Positions 36,632 to 45,093 of a DNA stretch of 64,000 nucleotides are shown piece after piece. A program made the translations under genes and the position numbers. The DNA is from Bacteroidia bacterium (lineage in GTDB: Bacteria; Bacteroidota; Bacteroidia; Chitinophagales; UBA2359), in NCBI GenBank assembly GCA_030427245.1, contig JAUHXA010000001.1:1-64000 (forward strand), in the 5' to 3' direction. How positions within the stretch are numbered: the stretch's first letter is position 1; each line of letters begins with the position of its first letter. Under the pieces are notes generated by a model. It had not been told where the DNA came from. It saw only the letters and a program-made list of their open reading frames with translations, and did no database searches.

Positions 36632-37816
36632 TTATTGAGGGTCACTTTGAGTAAAATAACTTTGTCGCCACAAATAGCCCAACTTGTCTCCTTCTGCCAC
36701 CAAGGCTTTGATTATTTCATCTTCGCTTGCACGATGAACAGTGGTATAACCTTCCTTTTTTACCAACCAATACACTTCCTCCAACTTTGCCCCGTTGATT
36801 AAATCAGGGTCATGTGAAGTGACAAAAACTTGCCCTCCTTTGAGTGCATAAAGCCTAAACTCTTCCAGTAAATCTTCCAAAAGGGAAGGATAAAGTTGAT
36901 TTTCAGGTTCTTCAATGCAGAGCAGAGGATGCGGGGAAGGGTCGTGTAGCAGCACCAAATAAGCAAACATTTTAATGGTTCCGTCAGAAACATAGCGAGC
37001 AATAAAAGGGTCTTGAAAAGAGCCATCTTGGAACTTCAAAACAATGCGACCGTCAATAGTAGTTTCTGCTTCTACATTGGCTATGCCAGGCACCCGATGT
37101 TTCATTTTATCCAAAATGGTTTGAAAAACATGGGGATGATTTTCGTAAATATATTGAGCCACCAATGCTAAATTCTCGCCTTTTGGAGAAAGGTGTTCGG
37201 CATAACCCGCATCTTTGACACTTCGAGCCTCTGAAATATGAAAATCCGAAACGTGCCAGTTTTCAATAAAATTGCGAAAAGCACTTGCAGCCTTGAATCT
37301 CTCAAACTGTCCCAAGCCTTTAATTGCCAATATATCGGGACTGTTGAGTTCTTGTTCCTCCCGTTCCAATTCCTCATCGGGCTTTGCAAAATCTTCTTCA
37401 TTGGTAATTGCATAGCCTTTTCCTCTGCTGAACTCTAAAAAATGGTAAGGAGAACCATATTGCCCTCTTTTGTACCGCAAAAACTCTCTTTCAATGAAAA
37501 TGTCTCGTCCTTCTGCGCCAATTTCCAAATGATAAGTCACCAAACGATTGCTCCCTGCAATATCCAATCTAAACTGCAATTCTATCTCTATCAAACCTTC
37601 ACTGTCTCGACTTCGCACTTCTTTGAATCCTCCTCTTTTGTTCAATGCCTGTCGCACATTGTTGGTCAGAGCATCACTCAAAAAGCCAAACACATCAAAC
37701 AAAGTGGATTTTCCCGTTCCATTCGCACCCACAAAAATCGCTAAAGGAGGAATATGAGTCAAGTCCAAATTTTTGAAAGTCTTGTAGTTTTTCAGTCGTA
37801 TGCTATGGATTTTCAT
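36632..37816 (-). CDS. AAA_21/AAA_15-type (OLD-like) ATPase
   Basis: 394 residues, ABC/SMC-like ATPase. Walker A is GANGTGKST (30-38), an ABC-signature-like VSDGT is at 276-280, Walker B is LLCIEEPEN (298-306), and the H-loop is VTSHDPDLI (332-340). The insertion between A and B (about 100-250) forms the family's arm region. It ends 157 bp after the Mod stop, with foldback repeat B in the gap, and is 15 bp before DUF4276. It probably works as the sensor or regulator of the TOPRIM partner. Confidence 0.88.
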   Translation of the reverse strand: MKIHSIRLKNYKTFKNLDLTHIPPLAIFVGANGTGKSTLFDVFGFLSDALTNNVRQALNKRGGFKEVRSRDSEGLIEIELQFRLDIAGSNRLVTYHLEIGAEGRDIFIEREFLRYKRGQYGSPYHFLEFSRGKGYAITNEEDFAKPDEELEREEQELNSPDILAIKGLGQFERFKAASAFRNFIENWHVSDFHISEARSVKDAGYAEHLSPKGENLALVAQYIYENHPHVFQTILDKMKHRVPGIANVEAETTIDGRIVLKFQDGSFQDPFIARYVSDGTIKMFAYLVLLHDPSPHPLLCIEEPENQLYPSLLEDLLEEFRLYALKGGQVFVTSHDPDLINGAKLEEVYWLVKKEGYTTVHRASEDEIIKALVAEGDKLGYLWRQSYFTQSDPQ

Positions 37817-37857
37817 TGCTCTTTGTTTTAGATAAAAAATTAAAATAGACTAAGTAA

Positions 37858-37973
37858 GGGTAAAAAAATAACTCTTCGTTTTCTTTTGCTAACATACCCC
37901 ATCCCCCACCGAGAAATCGGGGCAGGCTTTTCAAAAGGGGAATATTGGTCGATGAGTTATTTTTTCTTTTTTA
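37858..37973. repeat. Foldback dispersed repeat, copy B, in the Mod-ATPase gap
   Basis: Arms: GGGTAAAAAAATAACTCTTCG (37858-37878) against CGATGAGTTATTTTTTCTTTTTTAC (37950-37973), trimmed here by comparison. The core on the minus strand is ATTCCCCTTTTGAAA, an extra hairpin (CCCCGA / TCGGTGGGG), then GGGGTATGTTAGC, matching copy A at 24572-24668. It fills most of the 157 bp between Mod and ATPase and begins next to Mod's TAG stop (37974-37976). Folded, it could terminate or weaken transcription into the downstream genes. Confidence 0.7.
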
Positions 37974-40652
37974 CTAAAGGGGGATGACCTTCAAACTTTC
38001 TATACCTCTATCATCAATGATTTTTACGGCAATCTTCCGACCCGCTTCAAAAGGCAAAGAGACCGTTCCTTTGAATTGATGGATTTTTTCGGCATCCAAT
38101 TCTGCTTTTAGAGCCTTTGCCAATTTATCCCAGCCATCTTTAGCTCCTGCCATTGGAAAGAAAACCTGAGAAGGAAACAAACTGCGCCCGTCGTAGTCGG
38201 TGTCCAACATCCACATGGCGATTTTTTTGGGACCTCCACTATCTACTTTTCCCGTTTTGGGATTGAAATAATCAAAACCCTTGACTTCAACCTGTGTTTT
38301 GCCATCCTCCGTTTGCCAATGCCGAATATCGGGCTGACCAATCAACCAAAAACTTTGATTGCTTTTGCTTTTTCGCTTCAAATCGTTGGTCTGTAAATCC
38401 ATGTTCATCTGCACCTTCAATAGCTTGAAACCCAGCAAATGAGGGGGAGTATCGTCAATGTCTTTAGCTGCTTCTTCATCAAATTGAAAAGCACAAAATA
38501 GCAAAATGTCGGGCTTCAAAAAGCGAGCTTCTTCAATGGCGTTTTCGACTTGTCGGGCATCCATTGCAGCGTGTTCTGGACCAAAAACTATCAATACTTT
38601 TTGAGGTGGGTCGCCTTCTGTTTCCCCTTCTGCTTGTAGGTGATGTGTACCGCTTAAGGTAGTGACGCGATTGATTTTCAAGACAGCACCGCCCTTTCCC
38701 CGCACACCTGTATTGGCGAGTTCGTCCATCCATTGTTTGTGCCGATAAGTTTCTCCTTCTCTGGCGATTGCCGTATCGGCCGTGGAAAGTGTAGAAGGTT
38801 CTTCTTGCAGGGTTTCCTCCAGACTTTTGACCATGGTAGCAGGTACGGATTCTACGGTAAAGGGTCCCGTAATACGAGTTCGTTTGTTGTCTTTCAGAGG
38901 TTGGTCATACAGCACTTCTTCACCTAAAGGTATATCATTTGCAATTTGTCCTAAAGTAATATGTGAAACCGTTTTGTATTTAAAGCCACTGCCTACGCCC
39001 TCATTGGGGTGCGCCAATTTGTAGTACTCAAAAACAGAGGTCATTAACCTTTGTTTAGCTAAAGTCAAAGCAACTCTTGAAGTATCACAAGTAATCCAAC
39101 GTCTGCCCCATTGTTCGGCTACTTTTGCAGTTGTGCCACTACCGCAAGTGATATCAAGCACTAAATCTCCAGGGTCAGTAGTCATTAATAAACATCGTTG
39201 AATAGTTTTACTTCCTGTTTGAACAACATATACCTTATTATCAGTAAAACTTCCTGTTGCAGTATCTTCCCAAAGTTGGGTTATAGAAAGACAAGGAAAA
39301 TCATCAAAATAGCGTACATATTGTAAACTATTTGAAGCAACATGCAATCTGTTATGTTTTGCTAAGTTTTCTAACCCTATTTTACTAGTTTTCCACGCTT
39401 GTGAATATTCTTTACCTAAATACTCAAATGGAAATTTGGGATTACCTTGCGAGGTAATATTGTCAGGCTTATACAATCTGGAATCAATCGGAAGTGGTAT
39501 AAGTCCTTTTTTCTCTTTGGAATTCATACCTCTTCTAGTCCCATCTTTTAATTCAAGCCAATTATAATGTTTTGCATTTTCCATTGTCTTATCCTTATAC
39601 AAGGGTATGTATTTAGCTCTTAATTTATCTTTAGCATACCACAATATAAAATCTACATTACTTGCTAAAAATTTTGTCGTAATTCCTGCTGTTTTTACAA
39701 AAGGAATAATATTAAGATAATTATTCTTCCCAAATACCTCATCTAAAATCCCCCTTAAATGATGAACATTTTCATCCGAAATCTGCAAAAAAATACTCCC
39801 TGACTCATGCAGCAAATCCTTGGCTAAAAGCAACCTATCTCGAATATAGGTCAGATAGGAGTGAATACCCAATTCCCAAGTGTCTCGAAAGGCTTTGATC
39901 ATTTCGGGTTCTTGAGTCAAGTCTTCGTCTTTGCCATCTGTCACATTGCGTTTATTGACAAAAGGTTGAAAATTAGAGCCATAACTAATTCCATAGGGAG
40001 GGTCGAAATAAATCATTTGTACCTTGCCGCCCATTCCCTCTTTTTCCAATAGCGAATTCATGACCAATAAACTATCGCCCGCAATCAAGCGATTTGTCCA
40101 CCCGTCTTTGTGTTTGTAAAAATCCATGGCTTCTCGCAGAGGGCGTTTGGTTTCAAACATAGACAGTTGTTCCTCTTCTTTTTTGTCTTTTTTTACGGTT
40201 TCGATAATCGCATGTGGGTCAATGCGCTCATGTACGTGCAGATTCACAGTAGGCACTTCAAAGGATTTTTTCTCCGTTTTTCCAGTCCATTTCAGAGCAG
40301 GTGCAAAGACCGATTCCGCTTCTTGCATCAATGCGAACATGTCTTTGTGTTGGTCTTGCAGTTGTTGAACAAGTTCGGCAGCTTCTTCTCCAAACTTTTC
40401 TTGCAGCTTTTTCATTCCTTCTTCATGTTCTGCTATTTTCTCTTTGAGGTGTTTGAAGGCAAGATTGGCTTTTGCTTTGGTGTTGTCTCTATCCCAGCCA
40501 AGTTCGGGGTCGAGATGTGGGTCGTATTGATACTTCTTTTTGTTCTGTCCATACTCAGAATCTGTTCGGTCGTTTACCAATCCTATAGGTGGGTTGTTGA
40601 GGCGTTTTTTATCATCATGCTTGTATTGCTGAATGGATTTTTTCTTAGACAT
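37974..40652 (-). CDS. Site-specific DNA methyltransferase (Mod, adenine-N6, beta class)
   Basis: 892 residues. A coiled N-terminal region (about 60-115) precedes catalytic motif IV DPPYGISYG (217-225); the SAM motif LDITCGSGTT (499-508) comes after it, the order of beta-class N6-adenine enzymes. The target-recognition region lies between them. It is longer than a classical Mod (often near 650) because of a 380-residue C-terminal part with IVFGPEHAAMD, a PD...VEVKG pattern (774-791) and WMLDTDYDGRSLFP. It is the first gene of the set Mod, ATPase, DUF4276, Res. It should protect host DNA. Confidence 0.9.
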   Translation of the reverse strand: MSKKKSIQQYKHDDKKRLNNPPIGLVNDRTDSEYGQNKKKYQYDPHLDPELGWDRDNTKAKANLAFKHLKEKIAEHEEGMKKLQEKFGEEAAELVQQLQDQHKDMFALMQEAESVFAPALKWTGKTEKKSFEVPTVNLHVHERIDPHAIIETVKKDKKEEEQLSMFETKRPLREAMDFYKHKDGWTNRLIAGDSLLVMNSLLEKEGMGGKVQMIYFDPPYGISYGSNFQPFVNKRNVTDGKDEDLTQEPEMIKAFRDTWELGIHSYLTYIRDRLLLAKDLLHESGSIFLQISDENVHHLRGILDEVFGKNNYLNIIPFVKTAGITTKFLASNVDFILWYAKDKLRAKYIPLYKDKTMENAKHYNWLELKDGTRRGMNSKEKKGLIPLPIDSRLYKPDNITSQGNPKFPFEYLGKEYSQAWKTSKIGLENLAKHNRLHVASNSLQYVRYFDDFPCLSITQLWEDTATGSFTDNKVYVVQTGSKTIQRCLLMTTDPGDLVLDITCGSGTTAKVAEQWGRRWITCDTSRVALTLAKQRLMTSVFEYYKLAHPNEGVGSGFKYKTVSHITLGQIANDIPLGEEVLYDQPLKDNKRTRITGPFTVESVPATMVKSLEETLQEEPSTLSTADTAIAREGETYRHKQWMDELANTGVRGKGGAVLKINRVTTLSGTHHLQAEGETEGDPPQKVLIVFGPEHAAMDARQVENAIEEARFLKPDILLFCAFQFDEEAAKDIDDTPPHLLGFKLLKVQMNMDLQTNDLKRKSKSNQSFWLIGQPDIRHWQTEDGKTQVEVKGFDYFNPKTGKVDSGGPKKIAMWMLDTDYDGRSLFPSQVFFPMAGAKDGWDKLAKALKAELDAEKIHQFKGTVSLPFEAGRKIAVKIIDDRGIESLKVIPL

Positions 40653-40774
40653 TTTGTTTTGGTTTAGGGTATCTATGAGTTTTTTAGCAATTGTATTTTT
40701 TTCAAAACCCTAAAATAGATAAAAACAGTAATTTCTAATGAATTTTATTTTATTTTTTTAGCAACGTTGAGTTT

Positions 40775-41188
40775 TCACCCTTCCATCTCAGGCTCCATCA
40801 ACAACTCCCTCACTTTCCCCTTCAATCCTATCGGGCGATTTTTCTTCATATCCACTGCCACAAAAGATACTTCAGCCTCTGCAATCACCTTTCCATTGCT
40901 TTTTTGCACCAATTTTTGATAAACTGTCAATTTTACGTTTCCCAATTCTTTCAAGCTCGTATGAATCACAATTGTATCACCGACTACCGCTGGGGAGCGA
41001 TAAGTGATGTTGATGTTGTGAATGATAAAAGCAATTTTTTCTTGTGCAATCCATTCGTTTTCATAGACCTTGGCATAATAATTCCACCGAGCTTCCTCCA
41101 AAAATTCGAGGTAGCGAGCATTGTTGACGTGCATATACATATCGAGGTGAAAACTACGAACTACGATTTCGGTTATTTTATGTTTCAT
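40775..41188 (-). CDS. Acyl-CoA thioesterase, 4HBT hotdog fold (YbgC/FadM-like)
   Basis: 137 residues. The active-site motif LDMYMHVNNARYLEFLEEARW has the Asp and the HVNN loop of hotdog thioesterases, and the late FVAVDMKKNRPIGL strand is typical. It hydrolyses acyl-CoA in the cytoplasm; chain length is not predictable. It is a single gene upstream of Mod on the same strand, 122 bp apart, and is probably not part of the defence set. Confidence 0.9.
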   Translation of the reverse strand: MKHKITEIVVRSFHLDMYMHVNNARYLEFLEEARWNYYAKVYENEWIAQEKIAFIIHNINITYRSPAVVGDTIVIHTSLKELGNVKLTVYQKLVQKSNGKVIAEAEVSFVAVDMKKNRPIGLKGKVRELLMEPEMEG

Positions 41189-41446
41189 TTTTTAGGCACT
41201 TTTTTTGATATATTGAAGAAAAAAAATAAACCAACCACTATCTTAGCAGTCTAATACAGATATGACCTAAGCAATCATATATACAAGCTATCCAACCAAA
41301 TCCAATCTATCCCAGATTATTGATGAAGTAAAAGTAAATTCAATCTTATTTTTTTCATTGAATTTACCATTTTTTTTTGAATTTTTGAAGCTATACAGTC
41401 CCCCAAACCTTTGTTTTACACACGAATTGTATAAATTATTGTTACT

Positions 41447-42127
41447 ATGAAAAACAGCATACTTTTATCTCTGCTTTTTAGCTTGTTTGGTTGGACTTTA
41501 TGCTCTTTTACCATTGTTCACAAACAACAACCCGCTCATCCCGATTATGTAGCTTCCATGGAAAGCTTGATTGCAATCATTGAAGATGCGAACAGTATGG
41601 AGGATCTGCAAACTTCTGCTCAACAGTTTCTTCAATTGAGTGAAACGCATAAAAACAATTGGGAAGCAATGTATTATGCGGCTTATTGCTATATCTCAAT
41701 GAGCCTACAAGAACGAGTTCCTGCTCAAAAGGCGATTTACTTAGACCAAGCACAATCATATATCGAAAGTGCCAAACAACTCACCAATAATGCCGAATTA
41801 TTTATTCTTCAAGCCTATCTCTATCAATCTCGTTCAGACGGAAACATCAATATGTCCGCTACAAATGCCGCATCTTTGGCTGCAGCCCACCTTGAAGAAG
41901 CGCAAAAAATGGATGCCAACAATCCTCGAATTTATTACTTAAAAGCCCAATATCTGTATTTTTTATCATCTGAAGCTGGAGGTGGTTTGAGCAACGCCTG
42001 TCCACTTATTGAAAAGGCAATTCAAAAATACGACACCTATCAACCCTCAAACAGCATCGCTCCAAATTGGGGACGAAATATGGCCCAAGAAATGTATGCT
42101 GTTTGTCAGAGTGCATCGGGAAGGTAG
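41447..42127 (+). CDS. Exported TPR-like hypothetical protein
   Basis: 226 residues. Signal peptide to about residue 25. The mature part is almost wholly helical with TPR-like pairs (WEAMYYAAYCYISMS, AELFILQAYLYQSRS, PRIYYLKAQYLYFL) and an ACPLIEKAIQKY end. Such proteins occur often in this phylum; function unknown, maybe a periplasmic scaffold. Converges with the PAP2-like gene two bases later. Confidence 0.72.
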   Translation: MKNSILLSLLFSLFGWTLCSFTIVHKQQPAHPDYVASMESLIAIIEDANSMEDLQTSAQQFLQLSETHKNNWEAMYYAAYCYISMSLQERVPAQKAIYLDQAQSYIESAKQLTNNAELFILQAYLYQSRSDGNINMSATNAASLAAAHLEEAQKMDANNPRIYYLKAQYLYFLSSEAGGGLSNACPLIEKAIQKYDTYQPSNSIAPNWGRNMAQEMYAVCQSASGR

Positions 42128-42129
42128 AT

Positions 42130-42738
42130 TCATATCAAAAAGGCAAAAAACATACTCAAAAAACCCACCAAATAACCATTGTACACTTCCTGCAAATTGT
42201 GGGCTTTCAAATACATACGACAAGTACCTACTAAACCTGCAATGAAAATCGCTGCGAATAAAAACACAGTGACATCCTTTACTGCAATGTTGACCGAAAA
42301 CAGGGCAATCGCAAACAAGCCGCCCATTCCAATGGTATGCAAACTGATTTTGGAAAACACAGAGGTAATCACCAATGCAATGGAAATAGAAATCGTTGCT
42401 CCCAGCATCACGTCGCTCAGTACTTCAGAATAATCGGACTTCAAATAAACAATGAATGTCCACCAAAAGAAGAAGGAAGTAGGAATAAAAACCAAAATAC
42501 GGTTTTTGCGATCACGCATTTCATAGTTGTCAATAAAATCCAACAAACGCAAAAGTACCACTACAAAAAGTGGGTAAAGAATGGAATATAAAATGGCAGT
42601 TTGTAGAATAAAAAAGGAATCATAAGAACCGAATTGACCAAACTCGTAAGGATTTGACCACACCAAAAAAAGGATGGCATAAGTAGGTACAAAAATCGGG
42701 TGAAATATAAAAGAGATTAATTTTGAGAGAATTTTCAT
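42130..42738 (-). CDS. Multi-spanning membrane protein, PAP2-like
   Basis: About 202 residues from the ATG at 42736-42738, which is 10 bp after the upstream gene; a longer in-frame start exists but would overlap that gene. Six hydrophobic segments. The SKISLHTIGMGGLF block with His and the late RMYLKAHNLQEVYNGYLVG resemble motifs of PAP2-type phosphatases (SxH and R-x5-H-x3-D), but the acidic and Ser positions are not perfect, so it may be a degenerate relative. It is the last gene of a four-gene minus-strand operon. Confidence 0.68.
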   Translation of the reverse strand: MKILSKLISFIFHPIFVPTYAILFLVWSNPYEFGQFGSYDSFFILQTAILYSILYPLFVVVLLRLLDFIDNYEMRDRKNRILVFIPTSFFFWWTFIVYLKSDYSEVLSDVMLGATISISIALVITSVFSKISLHTIGMGGLFAIALFSVNIAVKDVTVFLFAAIFIAGLVGTCRMYLKAHNLQEVYNGYLVGFLSMFFAFLI

Positions 42739-42748
42739 CAATAATTTT

Positions 42749-42967
42749 TTATTTGTTATTCTGTGATGCTTTAAGCCATTTTTGAAGCAATAGAGGCCAA
42801 AAGGCGGCACTTCCTGGCAGCATCAACAATCGAAATCTCCAAGAACTATCTTTTGCACCTGCGTCTATTTTTCCAATGCCTTTCACCAAAAAAAAGATGG
42901 CAAAGAACAACCCTATACCGAAATAGACATAGAGTAGATAAACGAAAATGGTAGCAAGGGTTTGCAT
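42749..42967 (-). CDS. Small membrane protein, function unknown
   Basis: 72 residues with one strong membrane segment near the start (VYLLYVYFGIGLFFAIFFL) and a second, weaker one (MLPGSAAFWPLLLQKW). Similar short proteins with a GSxAFWPxLL-like block occur in Bacteroidota. It is closely spaced with the PAP2-like gene and is likely translated with it. Confidence 0.68.
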   Translation of the reverse strand: MQTLATIFVYLLYVYFGIGLFFAIFFLVKGIGKIDAGAKDSSWRFRLLMLPGSAAFWPLLLQKWLKASQNNK

Positions 42968-43012
42968 AAATTGAAGTAATTACTGAGTTTGAAAAACGCA
43001 AAAAATGAGAGG

Positions 43013-43630
43013 TTACAAAATCACGACCGACACCAATTGATACACTCCAAATCCCAAAAATATAGCTGCCAATACTTGATTGGTGATAGAAGAAATTTTA
43101 GCCATACGTTTGACAACCAAGCTACTCAACTTCGCAAACACAACAAACAAAGAAAAAGCTCCTGCTGTAATGCCAACACAAAATATCAACAACAAACTTT
43201 TCTCTGAAGACAGCCAACCTATCGAACCAAAATAAGTAGCATAAAACACCCAATAGGGAATTGCCAGCATATTCAAGCTACTGATAAAAAGCCCTTTGTA
43301 AAAAGGGGGTAAACTTTTTTCAGAACTTTTATGATTGGATTCTTTTTTGGACTGAAGGTAGTGATAGACCGCCAATCCTAAAAAAATAGGAATTGCCAGC
43401 CAATGAATCACTTCCTCAATCTGAGGATAGTCAATAAAAACCTGAGTAAACAAAACTGCAATAATAGCTTGAAAAAATTCTATTATTGCAGCTCCCAAAC
43501 CCAACACAATTCCAGCACGCAGTCCTTTGTGTATAGTAGTGTCAACAACCGTTAGGTTGATCATTCCGAAAGGGATAGACCCAATAAAACTGAATACAAA
43601 ACCCAGCAAAAAATGTGTGACATAGAGCAT
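43013..43630 (-). CDS. LysE family translocator
   Basis: 205 residues, six membrane segments. The start FSFIGSIPFGMINLTVVDTT is the LysE/RhtB family signature (S-x-x-PG/FG-x-x-N), and the middle LFISSLNMLAIPYWVFY is the counterpart of the NP-x4-F segment. It would export an amino acid or related solute. Its ATG overlaps the TAA of the lipoprotein gene before it by one base, so translation is coupled. Confidence 0.85.
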   Translation of the reverse strand: MLYVTHFLLGFVFSFIGSIPFGMINLTVVDTTIHKGLRAGIVLGLGAAIIEFFQAIIAVLFTQVFIDYPQIEEVIHWLAIPIFLGLAVYHYLQSKKESNHKSSEKSLPPFYKGLFISSLNMLAIPYWVFYATYFGSIGWLSSEKSLLLIFCVGITAGAFSLFVVFAKLSSLVVKRMAKISSITNQVLAAIFLGFGVYQLVSVVIL

Positions 43631-44085
43631 TATTCTCCTCCACCTCTTCTCCTATCCTTCAAATCTCGACTATTACCCGTATTAGGCTTCACATTATCAG
43701 GGGTTGTTGTTCCTCCACCAACAGGCGTAGTGACCTCTCCATTTCTTCTGTCCTTCAAATCCCGACCATCGCCAGTATTGGGAACAACCTTATCGGGTTT
43801 AGGAGTCGTTGGTTTGGTAGTAGGAGGCTTGGTAGGATTTGTTTTACCAGAACCACCCGAAGCCATTGCAGCTTGAACAGAATCCACTTTTGATTGAATC
43901 ATTTCTTCCACCGAAGCATTGCAATCTTCCATCAACTGTGCTTCCAAGTCTTCTATTTGAACATTCGCCAAGGAATCCACCATTCTCTCTTGCTCTGCCT
44001 TCATCTCGCCCAATTTGGCATTGTCGCAGCTACTGAGCCCCCAAACGACAACTATGGCTACTAATAATAAACTAAGTTGTTTCAT
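43630..44085 (-). CDS. Lipoprotein with Thr/Pro linker and duplicated RDLKDRR motif
   Basis: 151 residues. Lipobox GLSSC with Cys20, a helical, acidic region (about 25-75), then a Thr/Pro/Lys linker and two copies of PNTGxxRDLKDRRxG, separated by a TTPVGGGTTTPD segment. The repeats are near-identical in DNA too. A basic, flexible C-terminus might bind an anionic surface polymer or peptidoglycan; that is inference. First gene of the four-gene operon. Confidence 0.7.
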   Translation of the reverse strand: MKQLSLLLVAIVVVWGLSSCDNAKLGEMKAEQERMVDSLANVQIEDLEAQLMEDCNASVEEMIQSKVDSVQAAMASGGSGKTNPTKPPTTKPTTPKPDKVVPNTGDGRDLKDRRNGEVTTPVGGGTTTPDNVKPNTGNSRDLKDRRRGGGE

Positions 44086-44233
44086 TTTTTATATTTTTAA
44101 GTCTAAGAATATTAATCATTAAAAAGACATTTCATCCCAAAAAAAGCGATGTTTTTTATAAAATGTAACGTTCACTTTGATTTCACTCATTTGGATTCGC
44201 TTAATGCCTTGCAGTCAAATATATCACTTTTTG

Positions 44234-44261
44234 TTTGAATTGAAAAGAAAGACTATTTTTG
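44234..44261 (+). promoter_or_regulatory. Candidate promoter of the SDR gene
   Basis: TATTTTTG (44254-44261) fits TAnnTTTG exactly. TTTG occurs at 44230-44233 and 44234-44237, giving 20 or 16 bases of spacing. The ATG is 25 bases further on. Confidence 0.5.
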
Positions 44262-44286
44262 AGTTTATTAATTTTCATTCATTGCT

Positions 44287-44991
44287 ATGAATACAGTCGT
44301 TACAGGAGCTACCAAAGGAATCGGAAAAGCCATTGCAGTGGCATTCGCACAAGAAGGTTATAATCTATTTTTGTGTGCTCGAACGCAAAAAGATTTGGAA
44401 ACCCTTCAATTGGAGCTTTTTGAGGCATATCCTTCCATTGAAATTCACATCAAGGCAGTGGATATGAGCGTCAAACAAGAAGTCATTGCTTTTGCAGGTT
44501 TGATAAGAGCCACTTGGAGTCACGTACATATCTTAGTCAATAATGCAGGAGTTTGGCTGCCCGATGCCTTATTGGAGAAAAAAGAAGAAGGTATTTTAGA
44601 AAAACTCATCGAGACCAATCTATACAGTGCCTACTATCTCACTCAGAATCTGTTACCTTCCATTGTACCCCACCAAACTGGTCACATCTTCAATATTTGC
44701 TCAGTAGCCAGCCTTCAATATTATCCTAACAGCGCCTCCTACAGCATTTCCAAATTTGCGCTTTTGGGCTATACCAAAGCCCTTAGAGAAGAGTTGAAGC
44801 CACACAATGTCAAAGTGACTGCGGTATTGCCAGGAGCAACTCGAACCGACGCTTGGAAAGGAGTAGAAGTGCCTGACAATCGCTTGATGCAAGCCGAAGA
44901 TGTGGCAAAAACTCTTGTAGCAATTGTAGGATTGGGAGATTCAGCAGTCGTTGAAGAAATATTGATGCGCCCGCAATTGGGAGACTTGTAG
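44287..44991 (+). CDS. Short-chain dehydrogenase/reductase
   Basis: 234 residues, classical SDR. NTVVTGATKGIGKAIA is the TGxxxGxG NAD(P) loop, ILVNNAGVW the NNAG motif, SVASLQYYPNSASYSISKFAL holds the catalytic Ser, Tyr and Lys (YxxxK), and VLPGATRTDAW the PG loop. Like many SDRs of this phylum, it cannot be tied to one substrate. A long AT gap precedes it; the fadJ-like gene follows 102 bp later. Confidence 0.93.
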   Translation: MNTVVTGATKGIGKAIAVAFAQEGYNLFLCARTQKDLETLQLELFEAYPSIEIHIKAVDMSVKQEVIAFAGLIRATWSHVHILVNNAGVWLPDALLEKKEEGILEKLIETNLYSAYYLTQNLLPSIVPHQTGHIFNICSVASLQYYPNSASYSISKFALLGYTKALREELKPHNVKVTAVLPGATRTDAWKGVEVPDNRLMQAEDVAKTLVAIVGLGDSAVVEEILMRPQLGDL

Positions 44992-45093
44992 GAGAAATTC
45001 AAATTCAAAGTGCAAATTCAATCGCAAAAACTAAACATAGTAACGGATTTTGGCTTTAAAAGAATAAAGAAATAACAAAGAATCGAACAACCT

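Noticed and set aside
24572-37973. The two foldback repeats as ends of a composite transposon carrying the intervening genes
   Set aside because: The 13 kb between contains mostly core genes (accA, dapA), there is no target duplication, and no transposase was found.
32402-40652. Classical EcoP1-type type III restriction system
   Set aside because: Mod and Res are both longer than that type, have extra domains, and an ATPase/TOPRIM pair lies between them, so the plain label would hide the difference.
42130-42810. Longer start for the PAP2-like gene
   Set aside because: The extra 24 codons overlap the upstream small membrane gene; the ATG at 42736-42738 follows that gene's stop by 10 bp.
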